From assembly GCF_020379485.1 (NCBI RefSeq), contig NC_063446.1, forward strand, positions 23,896,610-23,960,609: 64,000 nucleotides of DNA. The letters are read 5' to 3'. This DNA is from Brassica napus. Lineage: Eukaryota; Streptophyta; Magnoliopsida; Brassicales; Brassicaceae. The notes below the pieces were generated by a model. The model saw only the letters and a list, made by a program, of their open reading frames with translations, had not been told where the DNA came from and ran no database searches. Made by a program: the position numbers and the translations under genes. Shown in pieces: positions 9,353 through 20,800 of this stretch (positions within the stretch are counted from its first letter, which is position 1; the number at the start of each line of letters is the position of its first letter).

Positions 9353-10986
9353 TTAAGACATGTCCTTCCCATCTTCCTCTCCCCCTAGCAAACCCAATCT
9401 TCTCTTGGCAACTTTTGATCTATAACACCAAACCTCAAAAGCCTCTGTCAAATCCGGATACACCCCGTTCTTGCTTAACCACTCAGTCAATATCTCAGCT
9501 TGGTCTGAAGATGGCAACGCCAAAATTATAGACACAAAGGAAGACTCCAAAGCTTGCCATATCTCTCCATCTATTTTACATCTCACCCCTTCCTCCTTAT
9601 CTTCTTCTTGATTGGAACCTGCTGAGTCAACACGAGGCTTTGTTTCTCTTACAAAAGGAAGCCATAGTTTCACCATCTGAAGCCGTTTCATTGTTGGTAA
9701 TATCACAGTTCCGTAGCCAATCGCCTCTACAACTTTCGAAGTCACCTCTGTGACTTTAACTCTTATCTCCACCGTCTCTGCAACCGTTTCCATCGCTTCA
9801 ACTACCTTAACTAACTTCTCAGACGTCTCAACCCATGTTACAACAAAATCTCTCACCATCTCCATCTTTGTTAGTATCTGAAACGCCCATGACAAATCCG
9901 ACACGACCATTTTTAAAGACAACCCGTTCTTGCTACTGACCTCTTCTAGACACTGGAAGAATCTCACAAACAAGCTATTCACACATTCCTTTACTTCAAG
10001 CTTGATTACTTCATCAGCAATCAACAACGGAGCATCATCATCTTCGGTTATCATATACTCAATCTGTTCCTGAGCAGATGCTTTTATGTCACACAATGGC
10101 AAAGGAGGGGACGAGGTAGCGAATCTTAAAGCAGATGAAAAGATTCCAGTAACAGCAGACTGATCAACCGGCTGCAAACGAGCAAGAACCGGCTCTGCTT
10201 CCGGTCCAATCATCGGTACAACCCTCAGCATCTCTTCCTCTTCACCTTCCTCCCAAGGAACAGCTTCCAAGTAGTTCACACAAGCAGTGACAACCAGAGG
10301 ACAATCAAGATCCTTAGCAACACAGAGAATCCCCAACGCGCTTTTCACGTTATGGCACAAGTGGTGATCCTCAGGGACATCATCATCACCAGAGCCAACA
10401 ACGTAGAGTAGTCTTAAGAGATTGATGTGATGGTCATAATCTGATTCTTGGCAAATGACTTCAACGCAGTAGCGAGAATCAAGAATCTTGCAAGTGGGCC
10501 ATTTATCAGAGAGACGGTCTGAGAAGTATCTGCTTTTCTCGGTGAGGATCTTGGAGTGGCAGTAGATCCAGTCGTCACGGCCTTCTTCGTTTCTTAGTCT
10601 AACAACTATGTCACTTGTGGATCTATCACCAAATGTATATGATGCCTCTGCTTGTTGATCATCCTGTCCAAAAACATAAACAATACAAACACTTCAGCAT
10701 CCACAAGCTATACACTCTCATTGTTTAGTACTCTCTCCAGTTCCAAAAAGACCCATGTTTTTGAAAAAAAAAAATTGGTTTCAAAATAATACATTTTTTA
10801 ATAGTAAAATGTAAATTTAAAAAAAAAAAGATAATTGTGTTTATTAAAATTATATTGGTTAAAAATGGTGAAAATAGCAAATTACAAAAAAAAATACATT
10901 AATAATCAATATTAAATATATTTTATTAATGTGTGAAAATTCTAAAATTTACATCTGGGAGTGTATATACTTACAGGAGGCTCCAT
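9353..10986 (-). CDS. BTB/POZ domain protein (At3g05675-like)
   Basis: Two exons on the minus strand: 10986-10975 encodes MEPP, then 10663-9353 encodes the rest, joined in phase by a GT/AG intron; about 440 residues. The N-terminal quarter is a BTB/POZ fold, including FGDRSTSDIVVRL, the H-SKIL helix and YFSDRLSDKWP. The rest is the alpha-helical C-terminal region of the plant BTB family that includes Arabidopsis At3g05675 (name from memory). Such proteins are usually CUL3 ubiquitin-ligase substrate adaptors, but no substrate is evident. Position next to VIRILIZER matches Arabidopsis order. The frame is intact. Two pieces copied from a relative of this gene lie at 12107-12391 and 16976-17245 on the opposite strand. 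Confidence 0.88.
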
Positions 10987-11662
10987 AGAGTAAAAAGCTG
11001 AGATCTTTCCTATGAATTTGATGTTTATTTCAGCAGCTGAATAAGCAAACACAATGAAGAAGTGAGATCTAGCTAACACATTTAACCAAAAGTACGGAAA
11101 GCAAGAAGCTTCTTAATTACGAACTCAAGAGACCTAGAAATAGAAAGGCGTCAGCTTTATGAGAGAAGAGTGTACCCTAAATGTTGAATCTTTAATAAGA
11201 TTCCTCAGTGTGAACTTCTTTGAGCCGTACGAGAAAGGATACAGCTTTTTGATCTTGCAATCTACGAACCACACTGATATCATCCAGACTCTACCCGATC
11301 TCTCTTTCTTTTCTTTTCTATGGTACAATTTTTTTTTTTTCAGTGCCAACTTGATGATGATGTGTTACAGAACTTTACTGAGCCCAAAGGAATAAACTTG
11401 GTTCACAATCGGTTGTCGGGTCTCTTAGTGGGCCCAATATCAAATACTCTCTTGGGGCTTTAAGGGCATCCACAATGGTGGATTCCATTAAGGAGTCCTT
11501 AGCCATTATTTTATTATATATTTTTTTAATTGAATAGTTAAAGATTTTAAATCAAAAAGTGAGTCCAATGGTGGATTCCTTTGAGGAGTCCTTATATTCA
11601 CAAATAAATGAGATTCAAAATCGGAAGAAACGACGGAGACCAGAGACCTTGGAGCTTCTCAC
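10987..11662. other. BTB gene 5' leader and promoter; shared intergenic with GDSL remnant
   Basis: This is the upstream region of the minus-strand BTB gene. Near 11473-11512 and again near 11569-11592, AATGGTGGATTCC and AGGAGTCCTTA repeat directly, suggesting a small local duplication or element edge. No coding frame is supported. Confidence 0.5.
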
Positions 11663-12106
11663 ATGACGTCTCCCTTTTCTCATCCCTTAATGAAGAAGCT
11701 CGTGATCTTCATCTTATCTACTCTGTTTCTCACCACCGCGAACTCTGAAACGCAGTGCCGGCGTTTCAAGTCGATCATCAGCTTCCGCGACTCCATTGCC
11801 GACACAGGAAACTTGCTCGGCCTCTCTGATCCTAACGATCTTCCTCATGTCGCGTTCCGTCCATACGGAGACACATTCTTCCACCATCCCACGGGCCGTT
11901 TCTCAAACGGTCGCCTCATCATCGTACTTGTCCCCACTCTTCCAATCGTTGCGCGCCACGTCGATACGGACTCGGTCCTTAAAACCCTTATGTAACATGT
12001 GCTGGGGACGTTTCCTAGGCGGGTATGAGCCGTACCTAAGCCGTACTCATCCCCCTGCCGAACCCGGTACGCGACGGCACCAAGTTGGAGCACCCGAGCA
12101 GCCTAG
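11663..12106 (+). pseudogene. Truncated GDSL esterase/lipase, first exon only
   Basis: The frame begins with a signal-peptide-like N-terminus (MKKLVIFILSTLFLTTANS from 11690). It continues into the classic start of plant GDSL lipases: SIADTGNLLGLSDPNDLPHV, then HHPTGRFSNGRLII. The catalytic block, normally FGDS, reads FRDS, so the glycine beside the nucleophile serine is lost. After GRLII the sequence departs from the family and stops at 11995; the remaining blocks, including the Asp-His pair, are absent. Sequence to 12106 is unrecognised. It then fuses directly to a BTB gene fragment. A family member would be about 360-390 residues, so this is a dead fragment. Confidence 0.8.
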
Positions 12107-12391
12107 GTTGTAACCAATAAGAATGATGATGGAGAAGAAGAAGATAAGGAGGAAGGGGTGAGATGTAAGATAGATGGAGAGATATGGCAAGCTTTAGAAT
12201 AATCCTTTGTGTCTATAATTCTAGCGTTGCCAATCTTCAACCAAGCTGAGATACTGAATGAGTGGTTAAGCAAGAACGGGGTGTATCCGGATTTAACAGA
12301 GGCTTTTGAGGTTTGGTGTTACAGATCAAAAGTGGCCAAGAGAAGATTGGGTTTGCTAGGTGGAGAGGAAGATGGGAATGGCATGTCTTAA
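12107..12391 (+). pseudogene. C-terminal fragment of the BTB gene, inverted copy
   Basis: This encodes about the last 90 residues of the BTB protein at 9353-10986, from the KEEGVRCKIDGEIWQALE block to the stop. In-frame landmarks are EWLSKNGVYPDLTEAFEVW and KRRLGLLGGEEDG. The copy has a TAG in place of a codon just after IWQALE and substitutions such as IFNQ for SSDQ. It is inverted relative to the intact gene and has no start of its own, so it is non-functional. It abuts the GDSL remnant and precedes the resistance-gene promoter. Confidence 0.9.
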
Positions 12392-15300
12392 AACTCTTCT
12401 GTTGAGCTCTAAACACAAATAATGCACGTATCGACTAGGCATACTATGCGCTGAACACAAATAATTTTATATTAAAAAAATGCATTTCTTGACTGTTCCT
12501 CTCCACTATGATCTGAAAGCCGTATGCGTCTTTACCGTACAATACAATCCTATCTAATTACGTGTCTTTACCTTTTTCTGCATCTTCTTCAGATCTGAAA
12601 GCTTAGTGATCCTCTTCTTCTTGCTGTTAACGAAGATGGCTTCTTCTTCTTCTTCATCATCCCTGGCTCTCATTTGGTTGTATCACGTCTTCCTGAGCTT
12701 CCGTGGTGAAGACGTGCGCAAAGGCTTTCTTAGTCACGTTCTGAAAGAGTTCAAAAGCAAGGGAATCGATGTTTTCATTGATAACGAGATCAAGCGAGGC
12801 GAATCTGTCGGCCCAGAGCTTGTTAAAGCGATCAGACATTCAAGGGTTGCCGTTGTGTTGCTCTCCCGGAACTATGCTTCTTCAAGCTGGTGTCTGGATG
12901 AGTTAGTGGAAATCATGAAGTGCAGGGGAGAGTTTGGTCAAACAGTGATGACCATTTTCTACGAAGTGGATCCATCTGAAGTTAGGAAGCAGACCGGAGA
13001 TTTCGGAAAAGCCTTTGATGAAACCTGTGTGGGGAAAGCAGAAGAGGTGAAGCAGGCATGGAGGCAAGCTTTGAATGATGTCGCTGGTATAGCTGGTTAC
13101 CACTCTAGCAACTGGTTGGCTCACTTCTTTTTTTTATACTTCCATGTGGATATTAGAGTTTCTGATATTATTTATACATTTTTTTAATATTATTATTTAT
13201 ACATGATAATGACTGTTTTAATGAATATCCTCTGTTGTTTTTGTTAGTGGGAATGAGGCTGATTTGATCAACAAAGTTGCCTCAGATGTCATGGCTCTGT
13301 TGGGTTTTACACCGACAAATGACTTTGATGACTTTGTTGGCATAGGAGCTCGTGTCAAGGAGATAAAATCAAAGTTGATCCTACAATCAGAACAAGTTAA
13401 GGTGATTGGGATTTTTGGTCCTGTCGGGATTGGGAAGACGACCACTGCCAGAGTTATGAGAAGCCTTGTGGTAACGACTATCAGTTGAAGTTGCGTTTGC
13501 AGAAAAACTTGTTGTCTCAAATATTCAACAAAGGGGACATTGTGGTTCATCACTTGGGAAGGGCTCAAGAAATGCTGAGAGACAAAAAGGTGTTGGTTGT
13601 TCTTGATGAAGTTGATAATTGGTGGCAACTAGAGGAAATGGCAAATCAGCGTGGATGGGTTGGTCCCGGAAGTATGATTATCATTACAACTGAAGATAGA
13701 AAACTTCTCAAGGCACTTAGACTCGGGAGCGGTCATATCTACAGGATGAAATATCCAACTAGGGACGAGTCTCTGCAGATCTTCTGCCACTATGCTTTCG
13801 GTCAAAAATCTCCAGATGATGGTTTTGAAAGTCTTGCTAGGGAAGTTACTTGGCTTGCTGGTGATCGTACGTGTGCATAGGTTACTGCAACAAATGGGTA
13901 GAGAAATTGTCAAGAAAAGGTCTTTGGAAGAGCCTGGAAAACCACATTTCTTATTCCTGATGTACTTGATGAAGATACTGTAAGTTTTCTCATTATATTT
14001 TACATCTGCCGTCTTCTATTTCCTTGATTTTTAAGTTTGAGAATTTTTTTCTTTGTGAATAATTTATTCTAGGCTACTGGAAATGTTCTAGGCATACGGT
14101 TGAAGACAGGCAGGATAATCCAAATAAGTAAAAGCGCATTCCAAGGGATGAATAATCTCCAGTTTCTATTCTTTGACATTGAAACCACATGCACACCCGA
14201 GGGCCTCGACTGTCTTCCCGAGAAACTCATATTGCTATACTGGAACGTCTGTCCATTGAGAGTTTGGCCTTCCAAGTTCTCTGGCAAGTTTCTTGTTGAA
14301 CTAATCATGTCATATAGCGATTTGGAGATGCTTTGGGAGGGGATTAAAGTAAAAATACTCAGCTTTTTTTTTCTTTCTTTTTATATTGTATTGCTCGATT
14401 AGTCATTTCTCTAAAACTCTTCTTCTTTTTTTTCTTTGTATAGCCTCTCCCGTGCCTCGAGAAGTTGTGTTTGCATTTCTTTATAAATCTGAAGAAGTTT
14501 CCAGATCTCTCTAAAGCAACAAGTCTCAATTATTTACTTCTCCAAGGCAGCGAAAGTTTGTTAAAGCTCACAAACTCTATTGGCAAAGCCACTAAGCTTT
14601 ATCTATTGGATATGTCAGATTATAAAAACATCGAAGACTTCCCAAATATACCTGACAGCATCGTAAAGTTGGTGTTTGTGCAAAACAGGGATAAAGGAGA
14701 TTCCTCCATGGATTGAGAAACTATTTCGCCTGCGTAAATTAATTATGCATGGATGCGAGAAGCTGAAAACTATATCCCCAAACATTTCTAAGTTGGAGAA
14801 TCTTGAGTTTCTTGGTCTGAGTAACTATGGTAAGTGTGCTTTTGGTGGTCATAATGAAGATAATGATATGAGTCTGATGACGTATTTGAAGCAACAATCG
14901 AGTGGGGGCCTGACTTTAAGCGCAGTTGGAGATTACGGTCAGACTTAGACGTTCACTACATTTTGCAGATATGTCTACCCGAGAAGGCTTTTACATCTCC
15001 TATATCATTACGTCTCCGAGGTGATGGTATCAAAGACTATTCCAGATTGCATCACACGTCTCTCGGGACTAATTAAGCTTGACGTCAAAGAGTGCAGAGA
15101 GCTCGTAGCACTTCCACCGCTTCCACATTCCCTTCAATCTTTAGATGCACAAGGTTGTGCATCTTTGCAGAGAATAGACTCCTCTCCTCTTCAAAATCCA
15201 AACATTTTCCTAAACTTTGCCAAGTGCTACAACCTGAAACAAAAAGCGAGAAAGCTCATCCAGACATCAGCTTGCAAATATGCGGTTTTACCGGGCGAAG

Positions 15301-15418
15301 AAGTGCCTGCACACTTCACTCAGCGAGCCAGTTCAGGTTCCTTAACGATCAATTCGACTCAAAGACCTCTTCTTTCATCCTTCAGATTCATAGCTTGTAT
15401 CTTGCTCTCAAAGGTATA

Positions 15419-15560
15419 CGAGGATGATGATCACGATGATCATGAAGATGATCACGATGAGTATGAGGATGCGGATGATGATCATGATTATTATGGTGAT
15501 GATGATGTTGATGTTGATGTTGATGTTGATGGTGATGATGATGATGACGATGAGGATAAG
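15419..15560 (+). repeat. GAT/GAC triplet expansion in the TNL C-terminal region
   Basis: A run of GAT-, CAT- and GTT-type triplets encodes an Asp/His/Val-rich insert, with (GATGTT) repeated near 15505-15528. It interrupts the C-JID domain between ACILLSK and SSWTGMSCSVRGN. The antisense frame looks like a His-rich protein but is only the shadow of this array. Confidence 0.8.
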
Positions 15561-15826
15561 AGTTCATGGACGGGCATGTCTTGTTCCGTAAGGGGTAACC
15601 AGAATGGCCGCACGGTCGGAAGTGGATCAAACCAGCTCCATATGCCAGATCTCTATGGACAAGCAGATCATCTGTATATATTTGAAGATTCTTGCACTCT
15701 AAACCAGGATTTCCCTGAAGCCGAAGAAACCACTTTCAGCGAGCTTACTTTTGTGTTCAGAGTCCATGATGAAACCTGCAATGTCAAAGGCTGCGGTGTA
15801 CGACTTTTAGAAGCAAACAATGAAAG

Positions 15827-16072
15827 TGCAGGTGGTGGTGGTGGTGGTGATGATGATGATGATAGTGGTGATCATGGTGAGGATGATGATGATGATAGTG
15901 AGGAAGATACTGGTGAGGGAGATAAATGTGGTGATGATGGTGAAGGTGGTGAGGATAATGATGATGGTGGTGAGGGAGATGAAGGTGGTGATGATGAAGA
16001 TCATGGTGAGGATGATGAAGGGGTTGATGTTGATAATAATAACAAAGTTGAGGAAGAGAATGATAATGACTC
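15827..16072 (+). repeat. Second acidic triplet expansion (GGT/GAT)
   Basis: Glycine codons (GGT) followed by about 70 mostly Asp, Glu and Gly codons extend the frame past the normal C-JID ending VRLLEANNESA. The expansion keeps the frame open to the stop at 16220. The simple triplet pattern points to replication slippage. Confidence 0.8.
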
Positions 16073-16220
16073 TGGTTTTTTTGATGCAGGAAACACAGAA
16101 GCGAACAATGAACATCATAGTGAGGATAATGAAACTGACAGAGAAGAATCTAGACGTGATGAGGATGAAGAGAAGAGGATCAGGGAACGAATGTGGTTAA
16201 GCTTTATTAGATTTTTCTGA

Positions 16221-16526
16221 TTCCATGCAAATGTAATCTTCCAAGATAAAACCAGGAAGGTCGAAGGCTGCTGTGTACGACTTTTAAAGGCAAACAATGA
16301 AAGTGCAAGTGGTGAGGATGAAGAAACGGATGATGATGATGATGATGGTAGTGATGATGATTATTATTATTCCTTGTGATGATGATGATTATGATGAAGA
16401 TGATAGTGGTGATGGTGGTGAGGAACGTGATGATGATGAAAGTGGTGAGGATGAATATGAAGGTCATGTCATGAGGATGGACGAAGGTGGTGATGGTGAT
16501 AATAATAAAGTTGCGCAGAATGATGA
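16221..16526 (+). pseudogene. Duplicate of the TNL 3' end with another acidic array
   Basis: From 16258 the sequence repeats 15785-15830 (the GTACGACTTTTA and AAACAATGAAAGTGCA blocks), then has a further GAT-rich array with a stop at 16378-16380. It is a partial tandem copy of the TNL terminal exon, diverged about 10% by eye. It runs directly into a VIRILIZER fragment. Confidence 0.75.
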
Positions 16527-16883
16527 TGTGCAACACCATCTTAAGGAGGAGGAGGACCATCAGGCATATGCCACCGCATCCTTTAGCAATTCCACAATAC
16601 TCATCTAACCCATATGCTTCGCTACCACCAAGGACATCTACAGTTCAAACTTTTGAATACAACCAGGGACGTGTAGGTACCACTGAAGTACAACAACAAA
16701 ATGGCCAAGCCATTGATCCTCAGTCAGGTACCAGAATGACCTCTTACCCTACCCTCACGTTAATGCAATCTGGTTATAGTAGGCCATTCTATGGAAATAA
16801 TCCTATGCACCAAGGAGGTGATGAACAGGCAGAACGTGTTGCCGGTTCCTCAGTCACTCAATTCACACTCCATTCCTCAACAG
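16527..16883 (+). pseudogene. Inverted fragment of the VIRILIZER 3' exon
   Basis: The translation contains MPPHPLAIPQYSSNPYASLP, SGYSRPFYGN and NPMHQGGD. These match 18448-18793 of the VIRILIZER gene on the opposite strand, where it reads MPPHPSAIPQYSSNPYSSLP and so on. The copy starts near CAACACCATCTT and ends near CCTCAACAG. Small indels break the frame and it has no gene of its own. Confidence 0.92.
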
Positions 16884-16975
16884 CTTCACTTTCATTGTTT
16901 TCCTTAATGAAGTCTATGTTCATGGCATACATCAAACTCATGATTCTCTGTTTGTAAGAAGAGCTAAAAGACTGG

Positions 16976-17245
16976 GACACTGAATCTTATTTGTGTTGCT
17001 AAAGAGCTTGATTGTCCTCTGGTTGTCACTGCTTGTGTTAACTACTTGAAGCTGTTCCATGGGAGGACGGTGAAGATGGAAGTGATGTTGCGGTATCATC
17101 GGTCCAGAAGCAGAGCCTGTTCTTGCTCCATTGTTAATTGCTGATGAAGTAATAAAGCTTGGAGTCAAGGAATGTGTAAAGAGCTTGTTACCTAGATTCT
17201 TCCAGTGTCTAGAAGAAATGTCCATCAAACCAGCTTTGAAATGTA
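16976..17245 (+). pseudogene. Internal fragment of the BTB gene, inverted copy
   Basis: The translation matches the middle of the BTB protein in pieces: VAKELDCPLVVTACVNYL, then VPWED after a frame change, a GPEAEPVLA block, then LLIADEVIKLGVKECVKSL and FFQCLEE. Frameshifts and gaps show decay. With the piece at 12107-12391 it brackets the TNL pseudogene, but the order is reversed relative to the gene, so there was rearrangement as well as copying. Confidence 0.9.
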
Positions 17246-17259
17246 GTATTTTAAAGTGT

Positions 17260-17304
17260 TGTAAATGTACTTTTTTTTTTTTTTTTTTTTGTAAATGTAT
17301 TTTA
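17260..17304. repeat. Poly(T) run between direct repeats TGTAAATGTA
   Basis: TGTAAATGTA occurs at 17260-17269 and 17290-17299, separated by a long T run. This fits another tail-only retroposon stub or slippage. Confidence 0.45.
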
Positions 17305-17482
17305 GTTCTATGTTTTCACGATTTGATACCCTAATGTTATTTTGTTTATGAAACGGAACATTTGAAAGGTAAGTGTGCTTTATATAATAAAGTTCTATGT
17401 TTTCACGATTTGATACCCTAATGTTATTTTGTTTATGAAACGGAACATACATTTGAAAGGTAAGTGTGCTTTATATAATAAA
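17305..17482 (+). repeat. 87-bp tandem duplication
   Basis: Two near-identical units start at 17305 and 17392 (GTTCTATGTTTTCACGATTT to TTTATATAATAAA). The second has a three-base insertion after GGAACA. This region is downstream of the VIRILIZER stop on the minus strand. Confidence 0.9.
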
Positions 17483-17864
17483 GCTTGAAGAGAGTTTCTA
17501 CTCTGATTTGATATCTAAGATGAAAGAGGAAGCCAAGGGTCAGACACTTAATCTTAGATATATCAATTACTTACAAAGTCATCTATGTGTGTTCCCTAAT
17601 CAAGTGTTATGTTAGTGGCATACAACAAACTTAGGATTTTCGTTTTGTAAGAAGAGCTAAAGGACTCGGACTTGAAGAGAGTTTCTCTTCTTTACCAATG
17701 TACATCAGTCTAAACTAAACAACAACAAACGAGAGTTTACAGCTTGTCTACATAACAAACTGAAACAATGTACATGTTATACAAATCTATTAAACATTAC
17801 ATGAACTGAAAAGCAACTAATAAGCGAGGGATAGATATAATTGTTGAGTAGTCGCTCTTTCTCC
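17483..17864. other. VIRILIZER 3' UTR and flank
   Basis: Non-coding. A block at about 17617-17676 (TTGTAAGAAGAGCTAAA and around it) recurs directly at 16916-16975, just before the inverted BTB fragment, so the two copies bracket that fragment. Confidence 0.55.
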
Positions 17865-20800
17865 TCACAGCTGCCCTAGTTTTTCCTGTCACAACCAACA
17901 ATTACAAAAACCCATATCAGTGTAACTCTACAAGTGAACACAAAGGTCACAAGAAGAATCCATTAAGAAAAGAACCTGTAGCATCTGCATTAACTTTGGA
18001 TTCTGTTCAAGAAGCTCACACAGCTTCTCACGGTTACTTAGTAGAGCCTGAAAGGAGAGTTAAGGATTAAGACTTAGTGAGGCACGTTATACAAATCAAA
18101 ATAGCGCATCATTGCCAATGATGTGGATTACAGACCTGAATGGTTTCTGGGGACTGCAAGTAATCATGTAATGACATTCCCGATTCTTGTCGCTGAGAAC
18201 TCCCAGCTCCTTGCTGACCTTGAACAGCCTGTTGCTGTGGCTGTTGCTGCACGTGAGAGATCTCTTGTTGCTGAGGTGGGTGATAGTAAGGCTGGACTTG
18301 CGGCTGTTGCATCATCTGCATCGGATGCAATGGAATCTGATACTGGTTTTGCAATGGTACTCCTTGCTCTGATGGCTGAGATAACTGCATGGATGGTCTA
18401 ACATGCTGAGGAGGCTGCATAGGGCGTTGCAGCTGCATCGACAGTAGCTGTTGAGGGATTGAGTGTGGATTGAGTGACTGAGGAACCGGCAACATGTTCT
18501 GCTGCTGCTTATCACCTCCTTGGTGCATAGGATTCCCATAGAATGGCCTACTATAACCAGATTGCATTAAAGTGGGGGGAGGATAAGAGGTCATTCCTGC
18601 CTGAGGATCAATGGCTGGACCACTTTGTTGTTGTTCGGTGGTACCTGCACCTCCCTGATTGTATCCAAAAGTCTGAACTGTAGATGTCCTTGGTGGAAGC
18701 GAAGAATAAGGGTTTGATGAGTATTGAGGAATTGCTGAAGGATGCGGTGGCATATGCCTGATGGGTCCCCCTCCTGAAGATGGTGTTCCACGACTAAACG
18801 GGGAGGATTGATTCGAAAGAGAATCAGAAGAATGTTGCATCACATGTGAGCTTGATGGAGGTGGCACTAAAGGCAAAGGAGGCTGGTTTGGTAGCATTTT
18901 CTGATCATAAACCCCACGACCACTGAATCCACCCTGAATATGACCTGAATGTTGCTGCTGACTATTCTTTGAATAAAAGCCCTGAGGACCAACTCTAGGA
19001 TCCATCAGATTCTGTCCTGAAGATCCTGGAATGTTGTTGTAACCAGGTACAAACCCAGAGTCGCTCTTCAGCGGAGCCATCTTGTTTGTTTCGTCTGCCT
19101 GCTCAACAAATTTCCTGTCTGAAGATATGCTTGGTTCCCGGATCAATGACATCTCGGGGCGTGAAACTGATATCCTCGATGAAAACTCGCTCTGAGCGTT
19201 CTCGTCAACGTTAGATGCCAATGGCGTGCCCATGTGGGAGAACTGACTACTTCCATTCGCATCACTCTCGGTTTCTTCAACAATGGAGTGAGGAGAGTTT
19301 TGTTCAACCATGACAGGAGCAGGCTGCATAAGGTTCTCATCGGGTTGAAGAAAGGGCAACTTGTCATCAGTTCCTTCACATTCCTCACCATCAAAAACTA
19401 TATCTATCCCTTGTAGATCATCATCAGGATCGGCTTTGAATTGTTTGGGTTTACCTGCGACTTTTTCAGCTTCTCTTGCAGGAGTAGGGGTTTTCACTTG
19501 AGCGGCAGCCTCTCCAACCACAATGGTGGAGGGATTTTGGCCTCGTCTTTCTCTGGCCATATATTCATCAACATGAACAGAAGGAGGTCTACCACTGCTT
19601 GATCCCGCTCGTGAAATGGTTATTGCATTAGAATTACCAGCTGTATCAATACTCCTTTCCCTGGCAACATAGTCATCAACATGCATAGAGGGAGGCCTGC
19701 TGGTATTCGTCTTGCGCTGCCTAAAGGTATCTCTACGTGTAGGAGCAGGAGGGAGGGATGCAGAACTTAGTCCCCGTTGAATTGAACTTTGGGTCGGTAT
19801 GTCAACAGAAGAGTTTTCGCCTTTAGCACGCCTGCTAGAGCTCTCCACAGTTGGTAGTTTCCTTTTAGCAGAAAGAGATGATTGGGGTAAACGCTCAGGT
19901 AATGTTTCTGGACATTCCCACCAGAACTTGTCTTCAAGTCCTCTTTGAAGGAAATCATCCTCCATGTTTTCAGAGTCCACGTCATCCATATCAAAATTCT
20001 CGGTAGAAACAAGAGCACTTTTGCAAGAGGTAATATCATCAATGTTTCCGTCTTTTAGCAACGACAGCAACGACTGTGGTACCTACAAGTTCACAAAGAG
20101 AATACAAAGGTCAGCGTCAAGAGAAAAACAGCAAAGGAAGTGGATTATGCAGGTACGGGTAATTAGTACCTCATGCAGACAAGGTTTGATCTCAGTTGTT
20201 GCTGAAGTATCAGATCCCGAAGTCATTGAACTCAACAGTGTCACCATTTGTTCAATCAAACCAATGTTTTCCACTCTAAAAGTGTCTGTATCACTAAAAT
20301 CGCTTGGAAGGCCAAAGAGGGATTTTATTGCTGCAACCTTCTTCGAGTCCAAACTGGAAATAATAAGAAAATTAGACTAACGGAGCAATCCAGCAACCTT
20401 CTTCTTAGCTTAATTGATAGACCAGTTGGAAGTATTTATACGTGAACAGCATTAGACACAACTACGTATAACTATTAGGCTAATATCAAATGAACAAAAC
20501 CAGATTAACTAAACTTAACTACAAAAGTGGCATCGGTGGACATTATGTTTCATGTATCCAACATACGTAGTGAAGATACCATACATCATCAACTAACGAT
20601 TCTAACATGAAACACATGATACGTAGCCTATTAGAGTAAAAAAAATCCTTCCAAGTTCGTGTTAAACTACCAAGTACATTATGAAGGGACAGGGAATCAC
20701 CTTTTACCATCGATGCATAATCTGATTGAGCCCACGCTCAGAACGTTTACTGCCTTTATTGCAAGAACTGATAACCCATCTTTTGAATTAACTGAGTTCA

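Larger units (their letters stand above)
12636..16220 (+). pseudogene. TIR-NBS-LRR resistance gene, broken
   Basis: All parts of a TNL immune receptor are present but damaged. Exon 1 (12636-13114) encodes an intact TIR domain ([22 protein letters not shown]). Exon 2 starts at 13248 and has the P-loop GPVGIGKTT, but just after it a deletion and frameshift near 13465 join to [13 protein letters not shown]. Kinase-2 is VLVVLDEVD. After VTWLAGD a large internal deletion removes the GLPL/MHD part, with a stop at 13878-13880. LRR exons run from 14073-14348 and 14444 on, with frameshifts near 14676 and 15030. The end (15050-16200) is the post-LRR C-JID region with aspartate-rich insertions. Pieces are collinear with RPP1/WRR4-type genes. 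It cannot give a full receptor; a TIR-only product from exon 1 is conceivable. Confidence 0.85.

Noticed and set aside
15388..16560. His-rich and Ile/Thr-rich minus-strand proteins
   Set aside because: They are antisense shadows of GAT/GGT triplet arrays.
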